DNA of 64,000 bases from Dickeya chrysanthemi NCPPB 402 (lineage in GTDB: Bacteria; Pseudomonadota; Gammaproteobacteria; Enterobacterales; Enterobacteriaceae): NCBI RefSeq assembly GCF_000406105.1, contig NZ_CM001974.1:3528486-3592485 (forward strand), read 5' to 3'. Every line of letters starts with the position of its first letter. Position 1 is the first letter of the stretch. Below the pieces are notes generated by a model that did not search any database, was not told where the DNA came from, and was given only the letters and a program-made list of their open reading frames with translations. The translations under genes were made by a program, and so were the position numbers. Of the stretch, positions 45,308 to 56,823 are shown one piece after another.

Positions 45308-45913
45308 TCAGGACGACGAGACAGGATAAACGATCACGCGGGAATGTGAGTAATAACTCACGCGAATGGCGGCTCCCCCCGGCGTTGCCGTAATCGAAAA
45401 CACATACCCATCCGGTTGCACCGTCATATCACGCTCAGTTGCCGTGCTCAGCGCTCGCTTACCATGCTCAGAAAGCCAACTGAGACAGGCAGGCGCAGTA
45501 CCGCTGTTACCTGGCTTATCTACCGCCAGCAACCGATAACGCGCCGTCGCAGCCATCGGCTGACCATCATCGTTCAGCGCTTCAAGGTCGTTGTTCAACG
45601 GGCGGAAATAACGCTTCTCACCATGACTATCGGTCAATATCAGACGTTCAGCCGTGCGACTCCAGCGACCGGATTCGGCAACCGTAGTTTTACCTGCCGC
45701 CCCGGATGAATAGCTCTCCTGCATCACAAAACTGCCGTCCGTGCTCAAAAAGAGCGATGTATCCATGTCACCGCAAGCGCCGCAAGGCAGCTTACCGCGA
45801 TAGTATTGCGCCATCGGGCGTAGTGACTCATCCTGAACCTGGGAGCGGGAATGGCATCCCATCAGCCCCGATAATAAAACAACAAGCATCACCCCTGTCG
45901 CCAGTTTTTTCAT
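45308..45913 (-). CDS. NlpE-like lipoprotein (envelope/copper stress)
   Basis: 201 aa. Lipoprotein signal MKKLATGVMLVVLLSGLMGC with Cys 20. The N-terminal domain matches NlpE: YYRGKLPCGACGDMDTSLFL (about 38-57), with the CxxC pair of the NlpE barrel, and SGRWSRTAERLILTD. E. coli NlpE is about 236 aa with a second domain holding a disulfide; here the C-terminal part is short and has a single obvious Cys (TAPACLSWLSEHG). NlpE activates the Cpx response upon surface contact or lipoprotein misfolding; whether this shorter form signals is unknown. yaeQ lies 45 bp upstream on the same strand. Confidence 0.75.
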   Translation of the reverse strand: MKKLATGVMLVVLLSGLMGCHSRSQVQDESLRPMAQYYRGKLPCGACGDMDTSLFLSTDGSFVMQESYSSGAAGKTTVAESGRWSRTAERLILTDSHGEKRYFRPLNNDLEALNDDGQPMAATARYRLLAVDKPGNSGTAPACLSWLSEHGKRALSTATERDMTVQPDGYVFSITATPGGAAIRVSYYSHSRVIVYPVSSS

Positions 45914-45958
45914 CCTTATTCTCCTGCTGTGTTGTGCTGGCCTGCTGTCAGATCATCC

Positions 45959-46507
45959 TTAACCTTGCGCAATTTGCCAGTTACTGAACGACAATTCCAG
46001 ATTATTCTGATCGTCAGACAGCCAGATAGTTCCCTCCTGCAACGTCGCCTGCAACGTCATGGTGCGCTTTGCCAGTGCAGCCAGGCTCATCAGTTGTTGA
46101 TCATCCAAGAAACGCACCGTCAGGTTAGCCAGTGCTCCCGCTTTATCCGCCATGTTTTGCCACCAAACCCGGGCGGCACGTTCACCATACGCATAAAGTA
46201 CAACCGACGGCGAAAGGCTACAGGCTTTCTTTAGACGTTTCTCATCCGGCAACCCCAGTTCAATCCAGAGCATCAGTCGGCCGTCGTCGCTATGTTGCCA
46301 GATTTCCGGTTCGTCATCCGCGCACAGCCCTTTGGTAAAACGCAATCGATCATCGGCATGACAAATCCACGCCAGCAGCCGCAGCATCATGCGTTGGTCG
46401 GTTTCAGAAGGGTGCTGAGCCAGTGTCAGACCGACATCCTGAAAAAAGGCGCGATCCATATCAGCGATATTGACGCTGGCTTTGTAAACCGTTGCTTTTA
46501 AGGCCAT
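45959..46507 (-). CDS. yaeQ: YaeQ family protein
   Basis: 182 aa, the usual YaeQ length. Starts [20 protein letters not shown] and contains [38 protein letters not shown] and [20 protein letters not shown]. YaeQ has a PD-(D/E)XK nuclease-like fold. It was once reported to compensate for loss of RfaH, but its function is not settled. The neighbours nlpE, yaeP and rof match the E. coli order. Confidence 0.92.
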   Translation of the reverse strand: MALKATVYKASVNIADMDRAFFQDVGLTLAQHPSETDQRMMLRLLAWICHADDRLRFTKGLCADDEPEIWQHSDDGRLMLWIELGLPDEKRLKKACSLSPSVVLYAYGERAARVWWQNMADKAGALANLTVRFLDDQQLMSLAALAKRTMTLQATLQEGTIWLSDDQNNLELSFSNWQIAQG

Positions 46508-46745
46508 TCTCTACCCCTTGTGACAGAACCGACAGTCTACCCTAGCTGCGACAGACATCACAGCCACACGCACGAGTCTGACGGTAACAACTTAATATGC
46601 TGTTGCATTATGCTGATAACCTGCCGGGGCCTATGCTATAGTCGGGAATAAGAGGAGAGTTTATCTTCGTAGAACTACATTGCAGTCACGATAACCACGA
46701 AGGGTGCATGAATCGCTACCGGGGTAAGCTCTAAGGGAGGATATT

Positions 46746-46946
46746 GTGCAACAATACAGTGAATTAGTACGCCGTCTGTACGCGGAGATCGCCAGCGGCG
46801 ATCTGGGGTTCATACCCGACGCGCTGGGTTGTGTGTTGAAAACCCTGGATGACATCGCGACAAATAGCGAATTACCATCCTCTGTCAGGGAACAGGCGGC
46901 CTATGCCGCCGCTAACTTATTGGTGAGCGATTATGTCAATGAGTAA
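46746..46946 (+). CDS. yaeP: YaeP family protein
   Basis: 66 aa from a GTG after GGGAGG. Almost every family landmark is present: [30 protein letters not shown] and [16 protein letters not shown]. Small cytoplasmic protein of unknown function, conserved next to rof; it overlaps rof by 14 bases, so the two are coupled. Confidence 0.93.
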   Translation: MQQYSELVRRLYAEIASGDLGFIPDALGCVLKTLDDIATNSELPSSVREQAAYAAANLLVSDYVNE

Positions 46947-47193
46947 TGAATATCAACCCATTAATTGTGATGACTACGATAATCTGGAAGCCACCTGCCA
47001 GCAGCATCTGACATTAACGGTCGAATTGCGTGACGGCGAAATCGTGGTCGGCAAAGCCAGCGATATGATCTCTCGAAAAAACATCGAATACCTGGTGATT
47101 GACGATGCGGGCCAAAAACGCGAACTTCGACTCGACCACATCCTCAGCTTCAGTCACCCTGAAATAGGCAAAGTTGTGGTCAGCGAACCCTGA
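46933..47193 (+). CDS. rof: Rho inhibitor Rof (YaeO)
   Basis: 86 aa. [19 protein letters not shown], then [19 protein letters not shown] and [15 protein letters not shown] match Rof/YaeO, an Sm-like fold that binds Rho and blocks Rho-dependent termination. The start overlaps yaeP. A strong hairpin with a T-run follows, shared with the convergent tilS. Confidence 0.93.
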   Translation: MSMSNEYQPINCDDYDNLEATCQQHLTLTVELRDGEIVVGKASDMISRKNIEYLVIDDAGQKRELRLDHILSFSHPEIGKVVVSEP

Positions 47194-47230
47194 TAACCCC
47201 AACTCATCTTTATCTTCGACATTCAGCATT

Positions 47231-47257
47231 AACGGACAACCCTGGTTGTCCGTTTTT
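47231..47257. terminator. Terminator between rof and tilS
   Basis: AACGGACAAC-CCTG-GTTGTCCGTT stem-loop followed by TTTT on the plus strand; it ends at the tilS stop codon. Confidence 0.8.
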
Positions 47258-48584
47258 ACTCCGGCCTGCACCAATCGATAAACCACCCGGCGGCGTCCTG
47301 CATTACCGCCCCCTCTCGGGTCACGAATCGCCCCACTGCGGTAATCAGTTGCCGGTTGTAAAATACCAGCGGCGTGCGCTCACGCAGCCACGGCGGTACG
47401 TTCAGTTCCTGCCACAGTTTTTTAATCGGGCGTCCGTGGGCGCGCCCAACTATCTGCACATGCCCCTGGAAACCAAACCCTACCGTCACGGCTTCATCAT
47501 GACGTGGTTGCCGTACCCAGGTTCCCTGCGTCGACAACTGCAATTGCCCGAGGTTATCCGGCAAAGGTAAAGGGGCTACCGTCGGTTGCCACGACAACAC
47601 GTAGTCGGTCACCGGCTGCATCGTCGGGAGCAAATAAAGGTAATGACGAAATCGCCTGACCTGCCATGGACCAAGTTGTAACCGCGGGTTGGCGTCATCG
47701 CGACTGAGCGCCACCTCTTGCCATAATCGAACCAGTTGCTCACGAGACGGCATGCGAGCGCCCTGCTCTGCCAGCCACCGACGCAACAAGGCAAACCGCC
47801 GTGTCGCGCTCATCGGCATCAGAGCCTCTACACTCAATGCGCCGTCAGCATTGCGCAATGCCGCCAGCGACTCCGCCAACAGCTCATCCAACAGTTGTTC
47901 CTGCTCAGCACACAATGCCGCACTGCGTGCAACAGTGGATGGAAAATGGGGCCAACGCTGCTTCAACAATGGCAAGACTTGCCGACGCAGAAAATTACGG
48001 TCATAACGCTCATCAGCATTACTGTCGTCTTCTACCCAACTCAGTTGATGCAACCGGGCATAAATCTCCAGTTGCACACGACTGATGCTTAATAATGGGC
48101 GTTGCAGCACCATACCGTTCAGCGTTGCGGCCGCCGCCATCGACGCCAGGCCGGCAGGGCCGCTGCCACGCTTGAGCGCCAGCAGAAAAGTTTCGCTCTG
48201 ATCATCCTGATGCTGGGCTGTCAGCAGCACTTCTCCATCGCACAAATATTGATGTAACACTTTATAACGTGCCGCCCGGGCCGCCGCTTCAATACCGCCG
48301 TCACGTGCATCTACCTGCACCGACACGACATCAAACGGCACCTGCCAGTTCAGACACTGAGTACGACAATGCTCAGCCCATGCATCGGCATTCATACTCA
48401 AACCATGATGCACGTATACCGCCCGTAGCGACAGGCAGCGTGGCAAACGCAAGCGCGTCATCACATGTAGCAGCACGGTGGAATCCAGACCGCCGCTGTA
48501 AGCCACCAGATAATGCCCGTAGCCAGCAACTTGCTCGTCAACGGCCGCCAGCAGTGTGGAAGAAATATCGGTATCAGCGTTCAT
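47256..48584 (-). CDS. tilS: tRNA(Ile)-lysidine synthase
   Basis: 442 aa from the ATG at 48584 (MNADTDISSTLLAAVDEQ); the longer open frame to 48647 runs into yaeR and is not used. It ligates lysine to C34 of tRNA-Ile(CAU), changing its codon from AUG to AUA. The PP-loop YSGGLDSTVLLH (about 29-40), LTAQHQDDQSETFLL and LLSISRVQLEIYARLHQLSWVEDDSN (in two pieces) belong to the catalytic domain, followed by the TilS C-terminal domains (IKKLWQELNVPPWLRERTPL). Its start overlaps the yaeR stop by 11 bases. Confidence 0.93.
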   Translation of the reverse strand: MNADTDISSTLLAAVDEQVAGYGHYLVAYSGGLDSTVLLHVMTRLRLPRCLSLRAVYVHHGLSMNADAWAEHCRTQCLNWQVPFDVVSVQVDARDGGIEAAARAARYKVLHQYLCDGEVLLTAQHQDDQSETFLLALKRGSGPAGLASMAAAATLNGMVLQRPLLSISRVQLEIYARLHQLSWVEDDSNADERYDRNFLRRQVLPLLKQRWPHFPSTVARSAALCAEQEQLLDELLAESLAALRNADGALSVEALMPMSATRRFALLRRWLAEQGARMPSREQLVRLWQEVALSRDDANPRLQLGPWQVRRFRHYLYLLPTMQPVTDYVLSWQPTVAPLPLPDNLGQLQLSTQGTWVRQPRHDEAVTVGFGFQGHVQIVGRAHGRPIKKLWQELNVPPWLRERTPLVFYNRQLITAVGRFVTREGAVMQDAAGWFIDWCRPE

Positions 48585-48963
48585 ACAACTCAAGCGGTAA
48601 TCCATCAGGATCAGCGAAAAACGTAAACCGGCGCTCGGTATACTCATCTATGCGTACCGGTTCACAGTTTACGCCCGCCGCATTCAGCGCGGTCACCGCC
48701 GGTTCGATATCCTCAACCGCAAACGCCAGATGACGTAACCCACAAGCTTCCGGCCGGCTGACGCGCGCAGGCGGTGCAGGAAATGAAAACAGTTCGATCA
48801 GGTAACGACCGTTCAGCGCCAGATCACCTTTCCAGGAATCACGAGCGGCACGGTAAACCTCTTGTTGCAGCGTAAAACCGAGCACATCGCAGTAGAAACG
48901 CTTACTGCGCTCATAATCCGAGGCAATAATCGCGATATGGTGGATATCCAGCAGTGTCAGCAT
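48574..48963 (-). CDS. yaeR: VOC-family protein YaeR (glyoxalase I-like)
   Basis: 129 aa single-domain-length VOC protein. Metal-ligand-type residues: His in DIHHIAIIASDYERSKRFY (about 6-24), Glu in YLIELFSFP, His in GLRHLAFAVEDI and Glu in GLPLELYER. The order accA-(ldcC)-yaeR-tilS follows other enterobacteria. The E. coli protein's reaction is not known. It overlaps tilS, suggesting coupled expression. Confidence 0.85.
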   Translation of the reverse strand: MLTLLDIHHIAIIASDYERSKRFYCDVLGFTLQQEVYRAARDSWKGDLALNGRYLIELFSFPAPPARVSRPEACGLRHLAFAVEDIEPAVTALNAAGVNCEPVRIDEYTERRFTFFADPDGLPLELYER

Positions 48964-49094
48964 AAGGTTGATTCTCCGAAGAGGCGCACCACCACGCCTG
49001 TCGATGTGATGCCATGAGTCGGGAGAAAGGCTTGGGTCAGGTAATTATCGCCGTGAATATCACGCATCGCATAAAAAACCGTTATTAGCATAAC

Positions 49095-49130
49095 AAAAAG
49101 TCCGCGATCGTTCCCAATCGCGGACTTTTC
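49095..49130 (-). terminator. Terminator of the uppS-to-accA cluster
   Basis: Stem AAAAGTCCGCGAT / ATCGCGGACTTTT (13 bp, perfect) with an 8-base loop, 20 bases after the accA stop on the minus strand. The arms themselves supply the T-run in either direction. Confidence 0.88.
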
Positions 49131-49149
49131 TTGCGTAACGCGTGCTAAA

Positions 49150-50109
49150 TCAGCAGTAGCCGTAATTCATCAAACGCTGATAACGACGGTTCAGTAGTTC
49201 CTGTTCACTCAGTGTATCCAGCTCTTTCAGATCAGACAGCAATTGAGACTTCAATGATGCCGACATTGCTGCGATATCACGGTGAGCGGAACCCAGTGGC
49301 TCGGGAATCACGGAATCAATCAGCTTCAGCTCTTTCAGACGAGGAGCGGTAATGCCCATGGCTTCCGCGGCCAACGGCGCTTTATCTGCACTCTTCCACA
49401 GAATCGAAGCGCACCCTTCCGGCGAAATCACCGAATAGGTACTGTATTGCAGCATGTTGACTTTATCGCCGACACCGATGGCCAGCGCGCCGCCGGAACC
49501 GCCTTCACCGATAACGGTACAGACGATCGGCACACGCAAGCCGGACATTTCACGCAGGTTACGGGCAATCGCTTCAGACTGACCGCGCTCTTCCGCCCCC
49601 ACGCCCGGATAGGCACCGGGAGTATCGATAAAGGTGATGATCGGCATTTTGAAGCGCTCGGCCATCTCCATCAGACGCAATGCCTTGCGATAACCTTCCG
49701 GAGCGGGCATCCCGAAGTTGCGACGGATTTTTTCTTTGGTTTCACGACCTTTCTGATGACCGATGATCATCACCGGCCGACCGTCGAGACGAGCAATCCC
49801 GCCGACGATCGCTTTGTCGTCGGCGTAGGCGCGATCGCCCGCCAGCTCATCAAAGTCGGAGAAAATATGCTTAACGTAGTCCAGGGTATAAGGACGTTGC
49901 GGATGGCGAGCCAGTTGGGCTACTTGCCATGCCCCCAGATCGGCAAAGATTTTCCGCGTCAGCTCTACGCTTTTCTCACGCAGACGCTTAACTTCCTCGT
50001 CCAGGTTAATATCCAATTTTTCATCTTGGCGGCTGACTGCGGTCAGGGAATCAATCTTCGCTTCCAACTCTGCAATCGGCTGCTCAAAATCAAGAAAATT
50101 CAGACTCAT
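49150..50109 (-). CDS. accA: Acetyl-CoA carboxylase carboxyltransferase subunit alpha
   Basis: 319 aa, the E. coli length. With AccD it moves CO2 from biotin (on AccB) to acetyl-CoA, making malonyl-CoA, the committed step of fatty acid synthesis. Landmarks: [60 protein letters not shown] and the oxyanion-type [20 protein letters not shown]. It lies 12 bp after dnaE on the same strand and ends at a strong terminator. Confidence 0.97.
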   Translation of the reverse strand: MSLNFLDFEQPIAELEAKIDSLTAVSRQDEKLDINLDEEVKRLREKSVELTRKIFADLGAWQVAQLARHPQRPYTLDYVKHIFSDFDELAGDRAYADDKAIVGGIARLDGRPVMIIGHQKGRETKEKIRRNFGMPAPEGYRKALRLMEMAERFKMPIITFIDTPGAYPGVGAEERGQSEAIARNLREMSGLRVPIVCTVIGEGGSGGALAIGVGDKVNMLQYSTYSVISPEGCASILWKSADKAPLAAEAMGITAPRLKELKLIDSVIPEPLGSAHRDIAAMSASLKSQLLSDLKELDTLSEQELLNRRYQRLMNYGYC

Positions 50110-50121
50110 AGTATTCCTATT

Positions 50122-53100
50122 TTAGTCAAATTCCAGTTCTACCTGTTCATTACCAACCAGGGTACGTAAATCATTCAGCAACACATCGGTGGGCGTGACG
50201 CGCCATGCTGCACCAAAACGTAGCCGGGCACACGCATCCTGGCGCTGGTAGTAGAGATGCACCGGAATCGTCCCCGATCGATGGGGTTCCAACGACTGAC
50301 GGAGACGGTTTAACAACTGGTCATCAATTTGCCTGTCAGTCAGCGAGATAGCAAGCCCACGCGCATATTTTTCCCGCGCTTCACTGATATCCATTAACTC
50401 TCTGACAGTCATTTTAAGTCCACCGCTGAAGTCATCAAAGCTGACCTGTCCGCTGGCTATCAAAATGCGATCCTGCTCCAGCAGGTGCTGATATTTTTCC
50501 AGCGCGTCGGTAAACAACATCACCTCCAGGCGACCGGAGCGATCATCCAGCGTGCAGACGCCAATACGGTTGCCCCGCTTGGTCACCATCACCCGGGCGG
50601 CCAGCACCAGCCCGACGGCAGTGGTCATTTTTCCCCGCTCCGTGGGATGCATGTCTTTCAACCGCACGCCTCCGGCGTAGCGTTCGATTTCCTTCAGATA
50701 CTGGTTGATGGGATGGCCGGTCAGGTATAACCCCAACGTTTCCCTTTCACCATCCAGCACCACCTGCTCAGGCCACGGCGGCACCGTACTGTAAGACTGT
50801 TCTACCTGTTCGGGCGTTTCCGCCAGAACGCCGAACATATCCGCCTGACCGATAGCCTCGGCCTTCGCGTGCTGTTCCGCCGATTTCATCGCGTCCACCA
50901 GCGAATTCATCAGCGCCGCCCGGTGCGGGCCAAGCCGGTCAAACGCACCGGACATGATCAGTTTTTCCAGCACCCGGCGGTTCAGCTTCTTAATATCCGT
51001 GCGGGCGCACAGATCAAACAAATCACGGAAATAGCCGCCGTTATTACGTGCTTCGATAATGGCTTCAATCGGCCCTTCACCCACGCCTTTGATGGCACCG
51101 ATACCGTAGACAATTTCGCCGTCATTGTTGACGTGGAAATGATAGAGCCCGCTATTGATATCCGGCGGCAGGATCTTCAACCCCATGCGCCAGCATTCAT
51201 CCACCAGCCCGACGATCTTGTCGGTGTTGTCCATATCGGCGGTCATTACCGCCGCCATAAACTCCGCCGGGTAGTGTGCTTTCAGCCATAACGTCTGATA
51301 CGACACCAAGGCATAAGCAGCCGAATGCGACTTGTTAAAGCCATAACCGGCGAATTTCTCCACCAGGTCGAAGATTTTCATCGACAGCTCGCCGTCGACC
51401 CCCATCCTCTCCGCGCCCTCTTTGAATACCGAGCGCTGTTTGGCCATTTCTTCAGGTTTTTTCTTACCCATCGCGCGGCGCAGCATATCCGCACCGCCAA
51501 GGGTGTACCCGGCCAGCACCTGGGCAATCTGCATCACCTGTTCCTGATACAGAATAATACCATAGGTCGGCTCCAGCACAGGCTTGAGCGTCTCATGCTG
51601 CCACTGGATATCCGGGTAGGAAATCTCTTCACGTCCGTGCTTACGGTCGATAAAGTTATCCACCATCCCTGATTGCAGCGGCCCAGGGCGGAACAGGGCC
51701 ACCAGGGCGATCATATCCTCAAAACAGTCCGGCTTAAGGCGCTTGATCAGGTCTTTCATGCCGCGCGATTCAAGCTGGAACACCGCCGTGGTTTCCGAGC
51801 GCTGCAGCATGTCGAAACTTTTTTTGTCGTCCAGCGGGATGGCGGCGATATCTACCGGTTCCAGTCCCTGTTTCTCGCGCCGGGCGTTGATCATCTCCAG
51901 CGCCCAGTTAATGATGGTCAGCGTGCGCAAGCCGAGGAAGTCGAATTTCACCAGCCCGGCGTATTCTACGTCGCTCTTGTCGAACTGAGTGACCGGGTGA
52001 TGCCCTTCCGGGTCGCAATACAGTGGCGCAAAATCGGTGATTTTAGTGGGCGAAATCACCACCCCACCGGCATGTTTACCGGCGTTACGGGTTACCCCCT
52101 CCAACTTGCGCGCCATATCAATCAGCGCTTTAACCTCTTCGTCCGCTTCGTAAATTTCGCCCAGTTGCGGCTCGGCCGCAAAGGCTTTTTCCAGCGTCAT
52201 GCCCGGATCGGGCGGCACCAGTTTGGAAATCCTGTCGACAAAACCATACGGATGCCCCAACACCCGGCCCACGTCACGGATAACCGCTTTAGCCGCCATG
52301 GTACCGAAGGTGATGATTTGCGACACCGCATCGCGGCCGTACATATCCGCCACATGTTCGATCACCAGATCACGTTTTTCCATGCAGAAATCGACGTCGA
52401 AGTCAGGCATCGACACACGTTCCGGGTTAAGGAAGCGTTCGAACAGCAGGTCGAATTCCAGCGGGTCCAGATCGGTAATCTTCAGCGCGTAGGCCACCAG
52501 CGAACCGGCGCCGGAACCTCGTCCCGGACCTACCGGTACATCGTTATCCTTTGACCATTGGATAAACTCCATCACAATCAGGAAGTAACCGGGGAAGCCC
52601 ATCTGGTTGATAACGTTCAGCTCGATTTCCAGACGCTCATCGTATTCCAGACGGCGCTGGGCGCGGACCTCTTCATCCGGAAATAAAAACGTCAGTCGCT
52701 CTTCCAACCCCTTTCTGGCGCACATGACCAGATAGTCTTCGGTCGACATGTCGCCAGTAGGAAATTGAGGCAGGAAATACTCACCGAGCCGAATAGTCAC
52801 GTTACAACGTTTGGCAATCTCTACCGTGTTAATCAGCGCTTCCGGGATGTCGGCAAACAGCTCGCACATCTCATCTTCGCTACGCATGTACTGCTGCGGA
52901 CTATAATTACGGGGGCGTTTAGGGTCGTCCAGGGTAAAGCCGTCATGAATCGCTACGCGAATTTCATGCGCGTCAAAATCATCCTGACTGATGAAACAGA
53001 CTTCGTTGGTGGCGACGACCGGTAAGCCGTGCGCGGTAGCCAGCGTCACTGCGGCATGCAGATAACTTTCTTCGTCCGGTCGACCAGTACGCGTCAGCTC

Positions 53101-53604
53101 CAGATAAAACCGCTGAGGAAAATGTTGCTGGTAAAACGCGACGCACTGTTCCACCAATGCCTGATTACCACGCAATAAAAACTTGCCGATATCACCATGA
53201 CGCCCGCCGGACAACAACAGCAACCCTGCCTGATGCTCCACCAGCCATGCCCGATCGATCGTCGGCCCGTCAGCGCCGTATCCGCGCTGGTAAGCTCGTG
53301 AAATCAGCAACGTCAGGTTCTGATAACCTTCGTTATTCATCGCCAAAACGGTGAGATGCGCCAGTTCGTCGCCTAACTCTTCGCTTTGCAGATAAAAATC
53401 AGCGCCGATGATCGGCTTAATACCGGCGCTATGCGCACCGCCATAGAATTTTACCAGCCCGCACAGGTTGGTAAAGTCGGTGATTGCCAGCGCCGGCATC
53501 CCCAGAGCAGCGGCTTTTTTTACCAACGGGCCGATTTTTGCCAGCCCATCGATCATGGAATAGTCACTGTGAACACGCAGGTGAATAAAACGTGGTTCGG
53601 CCAT
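50122..53604 (-). CDS. dnaE: DNA polymerase III subunit alpha
   Basis: 1160 aa, the E. coli length: replicative polymerase. N-terminal PHP domain [15 protein letters not shown] (about 5-19). The polymerase active-site Asp residues lie in [15 protein letters not shown] (about 397-411; the PDxDxDF triad). [16 protein letters not shown] (about 359-374) is in the palm. The C-terminal part has the helix-hairpin-helix and OB-fold regions ([20 protein letters not shown]) and the beta-clamp-binding region near 920. It lies between rnhB and accA as in E. coli. Confidence 0.97.
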   Translation of the reverse strand: MAEPRFIHLRVHSDYSMIDGLAKIGPLVKKAAALGMPALAITDFTNLCGLVKFYGGAHSAGIKPIIGADFYLQSEELGDELAHLTVLAMNNEGYQNLTLLISRAYQRGYGADGPTIDRAWLVEHQAGLLLLSGGRHGDIGKFLLRGNQALVEQCVAFYQQHFPQRFYLELTRTGRPDEESYLHAAVTLATAHGLPVVATNEVCFISQDDFDAHEIRVAIHDGFTLDDPKRPRNYSPQQYMRSEDEMCELFADIPEALINTVEIAKRCNVTIRLGEYFLPQFPTGDMSTEDYLVMCARKGLEERLTFLFPDEEVRAQRRLEYDERLEIELNVINQMGFPGYFLIVMEFIQWSKDNDVPVGPGRGSGAGSLVAYALKITDLDPLEFDLLFERFLNPERVSMPDFDVDFCMEKRDLVIEHVADMYGRDAVSQIITFGTMAAKAVIRDVGRVLGHPYGFVDRISKLVPPDPGMTLEKAFAAEPQLGEIYEADEEVKALIDMARKLEGVTRNAGKHAGGVVISPTKITDFAPLYCDPEGHHPVTQFDKSDVEYAGLVKFDFLGLRTLTIINWALEMINARREKQGLEPVDIAAIPLDDKKSFDMLQRSETTAVFQLESRGMKDLIKRLKPDCFEDMIALVALFRPGPLQSGMVDNFIDRKHGREEISYPDIQWQHETLKPVLEPTYGIILYQEQVMQIAQVLAGYTLGGADMLRRAMGKKKPEEMAKQRSVFKEGAERMGVDGELSMKIFDLVEKFAGYGFNKSHSAAYALVSYQTLWLKAHYPAEFMAAVMTADMDNTDKIVGLVDECWRMGLKILPPDINSGLYHFHVNNDGEIVYGIGAIKGVGEGPIEAIIEARNNGGYFRDLFDLCARTDIKKLNRRVLEKLIMSGAFDRLGPHRAALMNSLVDAMKSAEQHAKAEAIGQADMFGVLAETPEQVEQSYSTVPPWPEQVVLDGERETLGLYLTGHPINQYLKEIERYAGGVRLKDMHPTERGKMTTAVGLVLAARVMVTKRGNRIGVCTLDDRSGRLEVMLFTDALEKYQHLLEQDRILIASGQVSFDDFSGGLKMTVRELMDISEAREKYARGLAISLTDRQIDDQLLNRLRQSLEPHRSGTIPVHLYYQRQDACARLRFGAAWRVTPTDVLLNDLRTLVGNEQVELEFD

Positions 53605-53681
53605 TTACGGATCCCATAATCTTTTCAGTAACCCGCCTGATAGATAGCATCAGGCACATTATGCGTTTCCAGACGTTTGCG

Positions 53682-54278
53682 TTACGCCAGACCCAGCGCC
53701 CGTTTAACCGGAGCAAAACTGCGCCTGTGGTGAAGGGTGGCGCCCAACGTCGCCAGTTTTTCAAGGTGATATGCCGTAGGATACCCTTTGTGCTGCGCAA
53801 ATCCATACTCTGGAAATTGCCGGTCCAGCACTTCCATTTCGCGATCCCGCGTCACTTTGGCCAAAATCGAGGCCGCGCTGATTTCCGCTACCCGACTATC
53901 CCCTTTGACCACCGCCTGCGACGGCATCGGCAAAGCTGGGCAACGGTTACCGTCGATCAGCACAAAATCCGGCGTAATCGGCAAGGCAGCCACCGCACGC
54001 TGCATCGCCAGCATGGTGGCATGCAGAATATTAAGTGAATCAATCTCTTCCGGCTCGGCGCGGCCAAGGCTCCAGGCCAACGCTTTTTCCCGAATTTCAT
54101 CGTATAACGCCAGACGGCGTTTCTCGCTGAGCGCTTTGGAATCCGCCAGCCCGACAATCGGCCGGCTCGGGTCCAAAATCACCGCCGCCGTCACCACCGC
54201 ACCAACCAGCGGGCCGCGTCCCACTTCATCCACGCCGGCAATGCAACGTGCCTGTGGATAAACAAAAACATCACTCAT
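53682..54278 (-). CDS. rnhB: Ribonuclease HII
   Basis: 198 aa from the ATG at 54278 ([20 protein letters not shown]), the E. coli size; a longer open frame overlapping lpxB is not used. It cuts the RNA strand of RNA-DNA hybrids and removes single ribonucleotides. Active-site motif [15 protein letters not shown] (Asp, Glu), then [10 protein letters not shown] (second Asp) and [18 protein letters not shown]. It overlaps the end of lpxB by eight bases. Confidence 0.95.
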   Translation of the reverse strand: MSDVFVYPQARCIAGVDEVGRGPLVGAVVTAAVILDPSRPIVGLADSKALSEKRRLALYDEIREKALAWSLGRAEPEEIDSLNILHATMLAMQRAVAALPITPDFVLIDGNRCPALPMPSQAVVKGDSRVAEISAASILAKVTRDREMEVLDRQFPEYGFAQHKGYPTAYHLEKLATLGATLHHRRSFAPVKRALGLA

Positions 54279-55422
54279 AACCGCACAGCTCCAGTACTGC
54301 CTGCGCCGCCTGCTCATCGGCGTCGCATCGAATCTGCTCATGCAAATGTAAGAATGTCTGCTGCAATTGCCGGGCTGCGTCACCGCCGGCAAGCCAGGGT
54401 AATAACGCCGTCGACAGTTTGTCGGGCGTGCAATCGTCCTGCAACAATTCGCTGACCAGTTCACGCCCCGCCAGTAAATTAGGCAACGATACCCACGGCG
54501 TTTTCACCAGTCGTTTCGCCAGCCAGAACGTAAAGGCGCGCATCCGGTATCCCACCACCATCGGGCACTTCGCCAGCATGCACTCCAGCGCCGCCGTACC
54601 GGATGCCAGCAAGGCAGCGTCGCTGGCGATCATCGCATCACGTGCCTGCCCGTCCAGCAGCCGAATTGTCATGTCCGGCGCGACTTCAGCCTTAATTTTT
54701 TCGAACTGTTCGCGGCGTCGCTGATTTACCAGCGGCACGATCACTTCCAGTTCAGGGTAGGTTTGCCGCAACAATTGCGCCGTTTTCAGAAAATCCGCAC
54801 TCAACATTTCTACTTCGGCGCCGCGACTACCCGGCAACATAGCCAGGCAACGCGCGTCTTCCGGCAGCCCTAACGTACGTCGTGCGGCGGCTTTGTCCGG
54901 ATGCAGCGGCATCGCATCCGCCATGGTATGGCCGATAAAACGACAAGGCACATTGAAGCGATCATAAAAAGCTTTTTCGAACGGCAGAAACGCCAGCACC
55001 AGATGTGTGGCTTTACCTATCTTGAAGACGCGCTTTTGCCGCCATGCCCACACCGACGGGCTGACATAGTGGATGGTTTTGATGCCATTGCGCTTGAGAC
55101 GACCTTCCAGCGTAATGTTAAAGTCGGGAGCATCGATACCGACAAACACATCGGGTTGCAATGCACTGAAACGCTGCGTCAGGTCGCGACGGATTTTCAA
55201 CAAACGGGGCAGGCGTTCCAATACTTCAACCACCCCCATCACCGCCAGTTCTTCCATCTCATACCAGGCTTCACAACCTTCAGCCTGCATCAGCGGACCT
55301 GCCACACCAACAAAGCGGGCATCAGGCACGTAAGCTTTCAGTGCGCGGATCAAGCCGGCACCAAGAATATCGCCGGAGGTTTCTCCGGCGACCAGTCCGA
55401 TAGTCAGGGGACGCTGCGTCAT
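54271..55422 (-). CDS. lpxB: Lipid-A-disaccharide synthase
   Basis: 383 aa. Membrane-associated GT-B glycosyltransferase joining UDP-2,3-diacylglucosamine and lipid X to form the lipid A disaccharide. [20 protein letters not shown] (about 10-29), [10 protein letters not shown] (about 93-102), [10 protein letters not shown] and [13 protein letters not shown], with a late [10 protein letters not shown]. It starts three bases after the lpxA stop. Confidence 0.96.
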   Translation of the reverse strand: MTQRPLTIGLVAGETSGDILGAGLIRALKAYVPDARFVGVAGPLMQAEGCEAWYEMEELAVMGVVEVLERLPRLLKIRRDLTQRFSALQPDVFVGIDAPDFNITLEGRLKRNGIKTIHYVSPSVWAWRQKRVFKIGKATHLVLAFLPFEKAFYDRFNVPCRFIGHTMADAMPLHPDKAAARRTLGLPEDARCLAMLPGSRGAEVEMLSADFLKTAQLLRQTYPELEVIVPLVNQRRREQFEKIKAEVAPDMTIRLLDGQARDAMIASDAALLASGTAALECMLAKCPMVVGYRMRAFTFWLAKRLVKTPWVSLPNLLAGRELVSELLQDDCTPDKLSTALLPWLAGGDAARQLQQTFLHLHEQIRCDADEQAAQAVLELCGYE

Positions 55423-55425
55423 GAC

Positions 55426-56214
55426 TTAGCGAATAATGCCGCGCGTCGAGCGGGTAAAGAAATCGAGGTAAGCCTGTACCGCAGAATGCTCCGCCGCCAA
55501 CGCTTCGAGATCAGCTTTCACTTCGTCCAACGTCTTACCACTGCGATAGATCAGTTTGTAAGCGTTACGAATGGCATGCAGCGTGTCCTTTTCAAACCCG
55601 CGACGTTTAAGCCCTTCAATATTGATGCCGAATGGCGTAGCGTGATTGCCTTGCGCTATCAGATACGGCGGAACATCCTGAGCGACGCCGGAGCAACCAC
55701 CCACCATGACATGAGCGCCAATCACACAGAACTGGTGCACTGCCGTCATGCCGCCGATAATCGCGAAATCATCAACGGAAACATGGCCGCCCAACGTCGC
55801 ATTGTTCGCCAGAATGCAACGATTACCGATAACACAATCGTGAGCGATATGGGTATTGATCATCAGCAAATTATCGTTACCGACTTTAGTCAACCCACCG
55901 CCCTGAGCAGTACCACGATGAATGGTCACGCTTTCACGAATACGGTTGCGATCGCCCACTTCAACACGGGTCGGCTCACCGGCGTATTTCAAGTCCTGGT
56001 TGACTTCACCAATCGTTACAAACTGATAAATTTCGTTGTCACGACCAATCCTGGTGATGCCATTAACGACGACATGAGACTTCAGCACCGTACCTGCGCC
56101 AATCTCAACCTGCGCGCCGATATGGCAAAACGGCCCGATATGAACACCGGCACCGATAACGGCGCCGTCTTCAACAATCGAACTGGGGTGAATAAAGGCG
56201 GTTTGATCAATCAC
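55426..56214 (-). CDS. lpxA: UDP-N-acetylglucosamine acyltransferase
   Basis: 262 aa trimeric left-handed beta-helix enzyme, the first step of lipid A synthesis, taking 3-hydroxymyristate from ACP. N-terminal hexapeptide repeats ([20 protein letters not shown]), with the catalytic His in [13 protein letters not shown] (near 125) and [18 protein letters not shown]. It begins three bases after the fabZ stop. Confidence 0.97.
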   Translation of the reverse strand: MIDQTAFIHPSSIVEDGAVIGAGVHIGPFCHIGAQVEIGAGTVLKSHVVVNGITRIGRDNEIYQFVTIGEVNQDLKYAGEPTRVEVGDRNRIRESVTIHRGTAQGGGLTKVGNDNLLMINTHIAHDCVIGNRCILANNATLGGHVSVDDFAIIGGMTAVHQFCVIGAHVMVGGCSGVAQDVPPYLIAQGNHATPFGINIEGLKRRGFEKDTLHAIRNAYKLIYRSGKTLDEVKADLEALAAEHSAVQAYLDFFTRSTRGIIR

Positions 56215-56217
56215 TAA

Positions 56218-56673
56218 TCAGCCCTCCCGACGACGAGCGCACATCATTTCCGCTTCACAAGCGACTTCGCCATCAACCTTAGCAACACCTTTGAAACGCG
56301 CAATGCCACGGCGCTCCTTGATGAACTCGACTTCCAGGATCATCTGGTCGCCTGGTTCTACTGGGCGTTTGAAACGTGCTTCATCTACAGCGGCGAAGTA
56401 GTACAGCTCGCCCGGTTCCAGTTTACCCAGGCTCTTAAACGCCAAAATCCCCGTGGCCTGCGCCATAGCTTCGAGAATCAACACACCCGGGAAAATCGGC
56501 TTGCCAGGGAAATGCCCCTGAAAGAACGGCTCATTAAAAGAGACATTTTTTACCGCGCGCAGGAATTTTCCTTTCTCAAAATCCAGTACACGATCCACCA
56601 GCAAAAACGGATAGCGGTGCGGTAGTAGATCCAGAATCTCTTCGATATGCAGAGTATGCGTGTCTGTATTCAA
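56218..56673 (-). CDS. fabZ: 3-hydroxyacyl-ACP dehydratase FabZ
   Basis: 151 aa when started at the TTG 56673, giving M-N-T-D-T-H-T-L-H like E. coli FabZ (151 aa), with AGGAAGAG just upstream. The open frame extends to 56775 but without family similarity. The hot-dog-fold catalytic His is in [20 protein letters not shown] (about 50-69), with the Glu in the same segment, then [11 protein letters not shown]. It dehydrates 3-hydroxyacyl-ACP in fatty acid elongation and shares 3-hydroxymyristoyl-ACP with LpxA and LpxD. Confidence 0.95.
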   Translation of the reverse strand: MNTDTHTLHIEEILDLLPHRYPFLLVDRVLDFEKGKFLRAVKNVSFNEPFFQGHFPGKPIFPGVLILEAMAQATGILAFKSLGKLEPGELYYFAAVDEARFKRPVEPGDQMILEVEFIKERRGIARFKGVAKVDGEVACEAEMMCARRREG

Positions 56674-56823
56674 AATACTCTTCCTGTCAATAAAAACGAT
56701 AGCATTAACAACACGGCCTGCACATTCCCCGACGAGGGAGGAACAACATGCAGGCCGCAAATAAAAATTACGCACATCGGCGTCAGTCTTACACCCGAAA
56801 CTCAGGGTTATGAATACCAGTGA

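Noticed and set aside
54901..56217. 438-codon plus-strand frame across lpxB and lpxA
   Set aside because: Spans the antisense of two core genes; no family motif.
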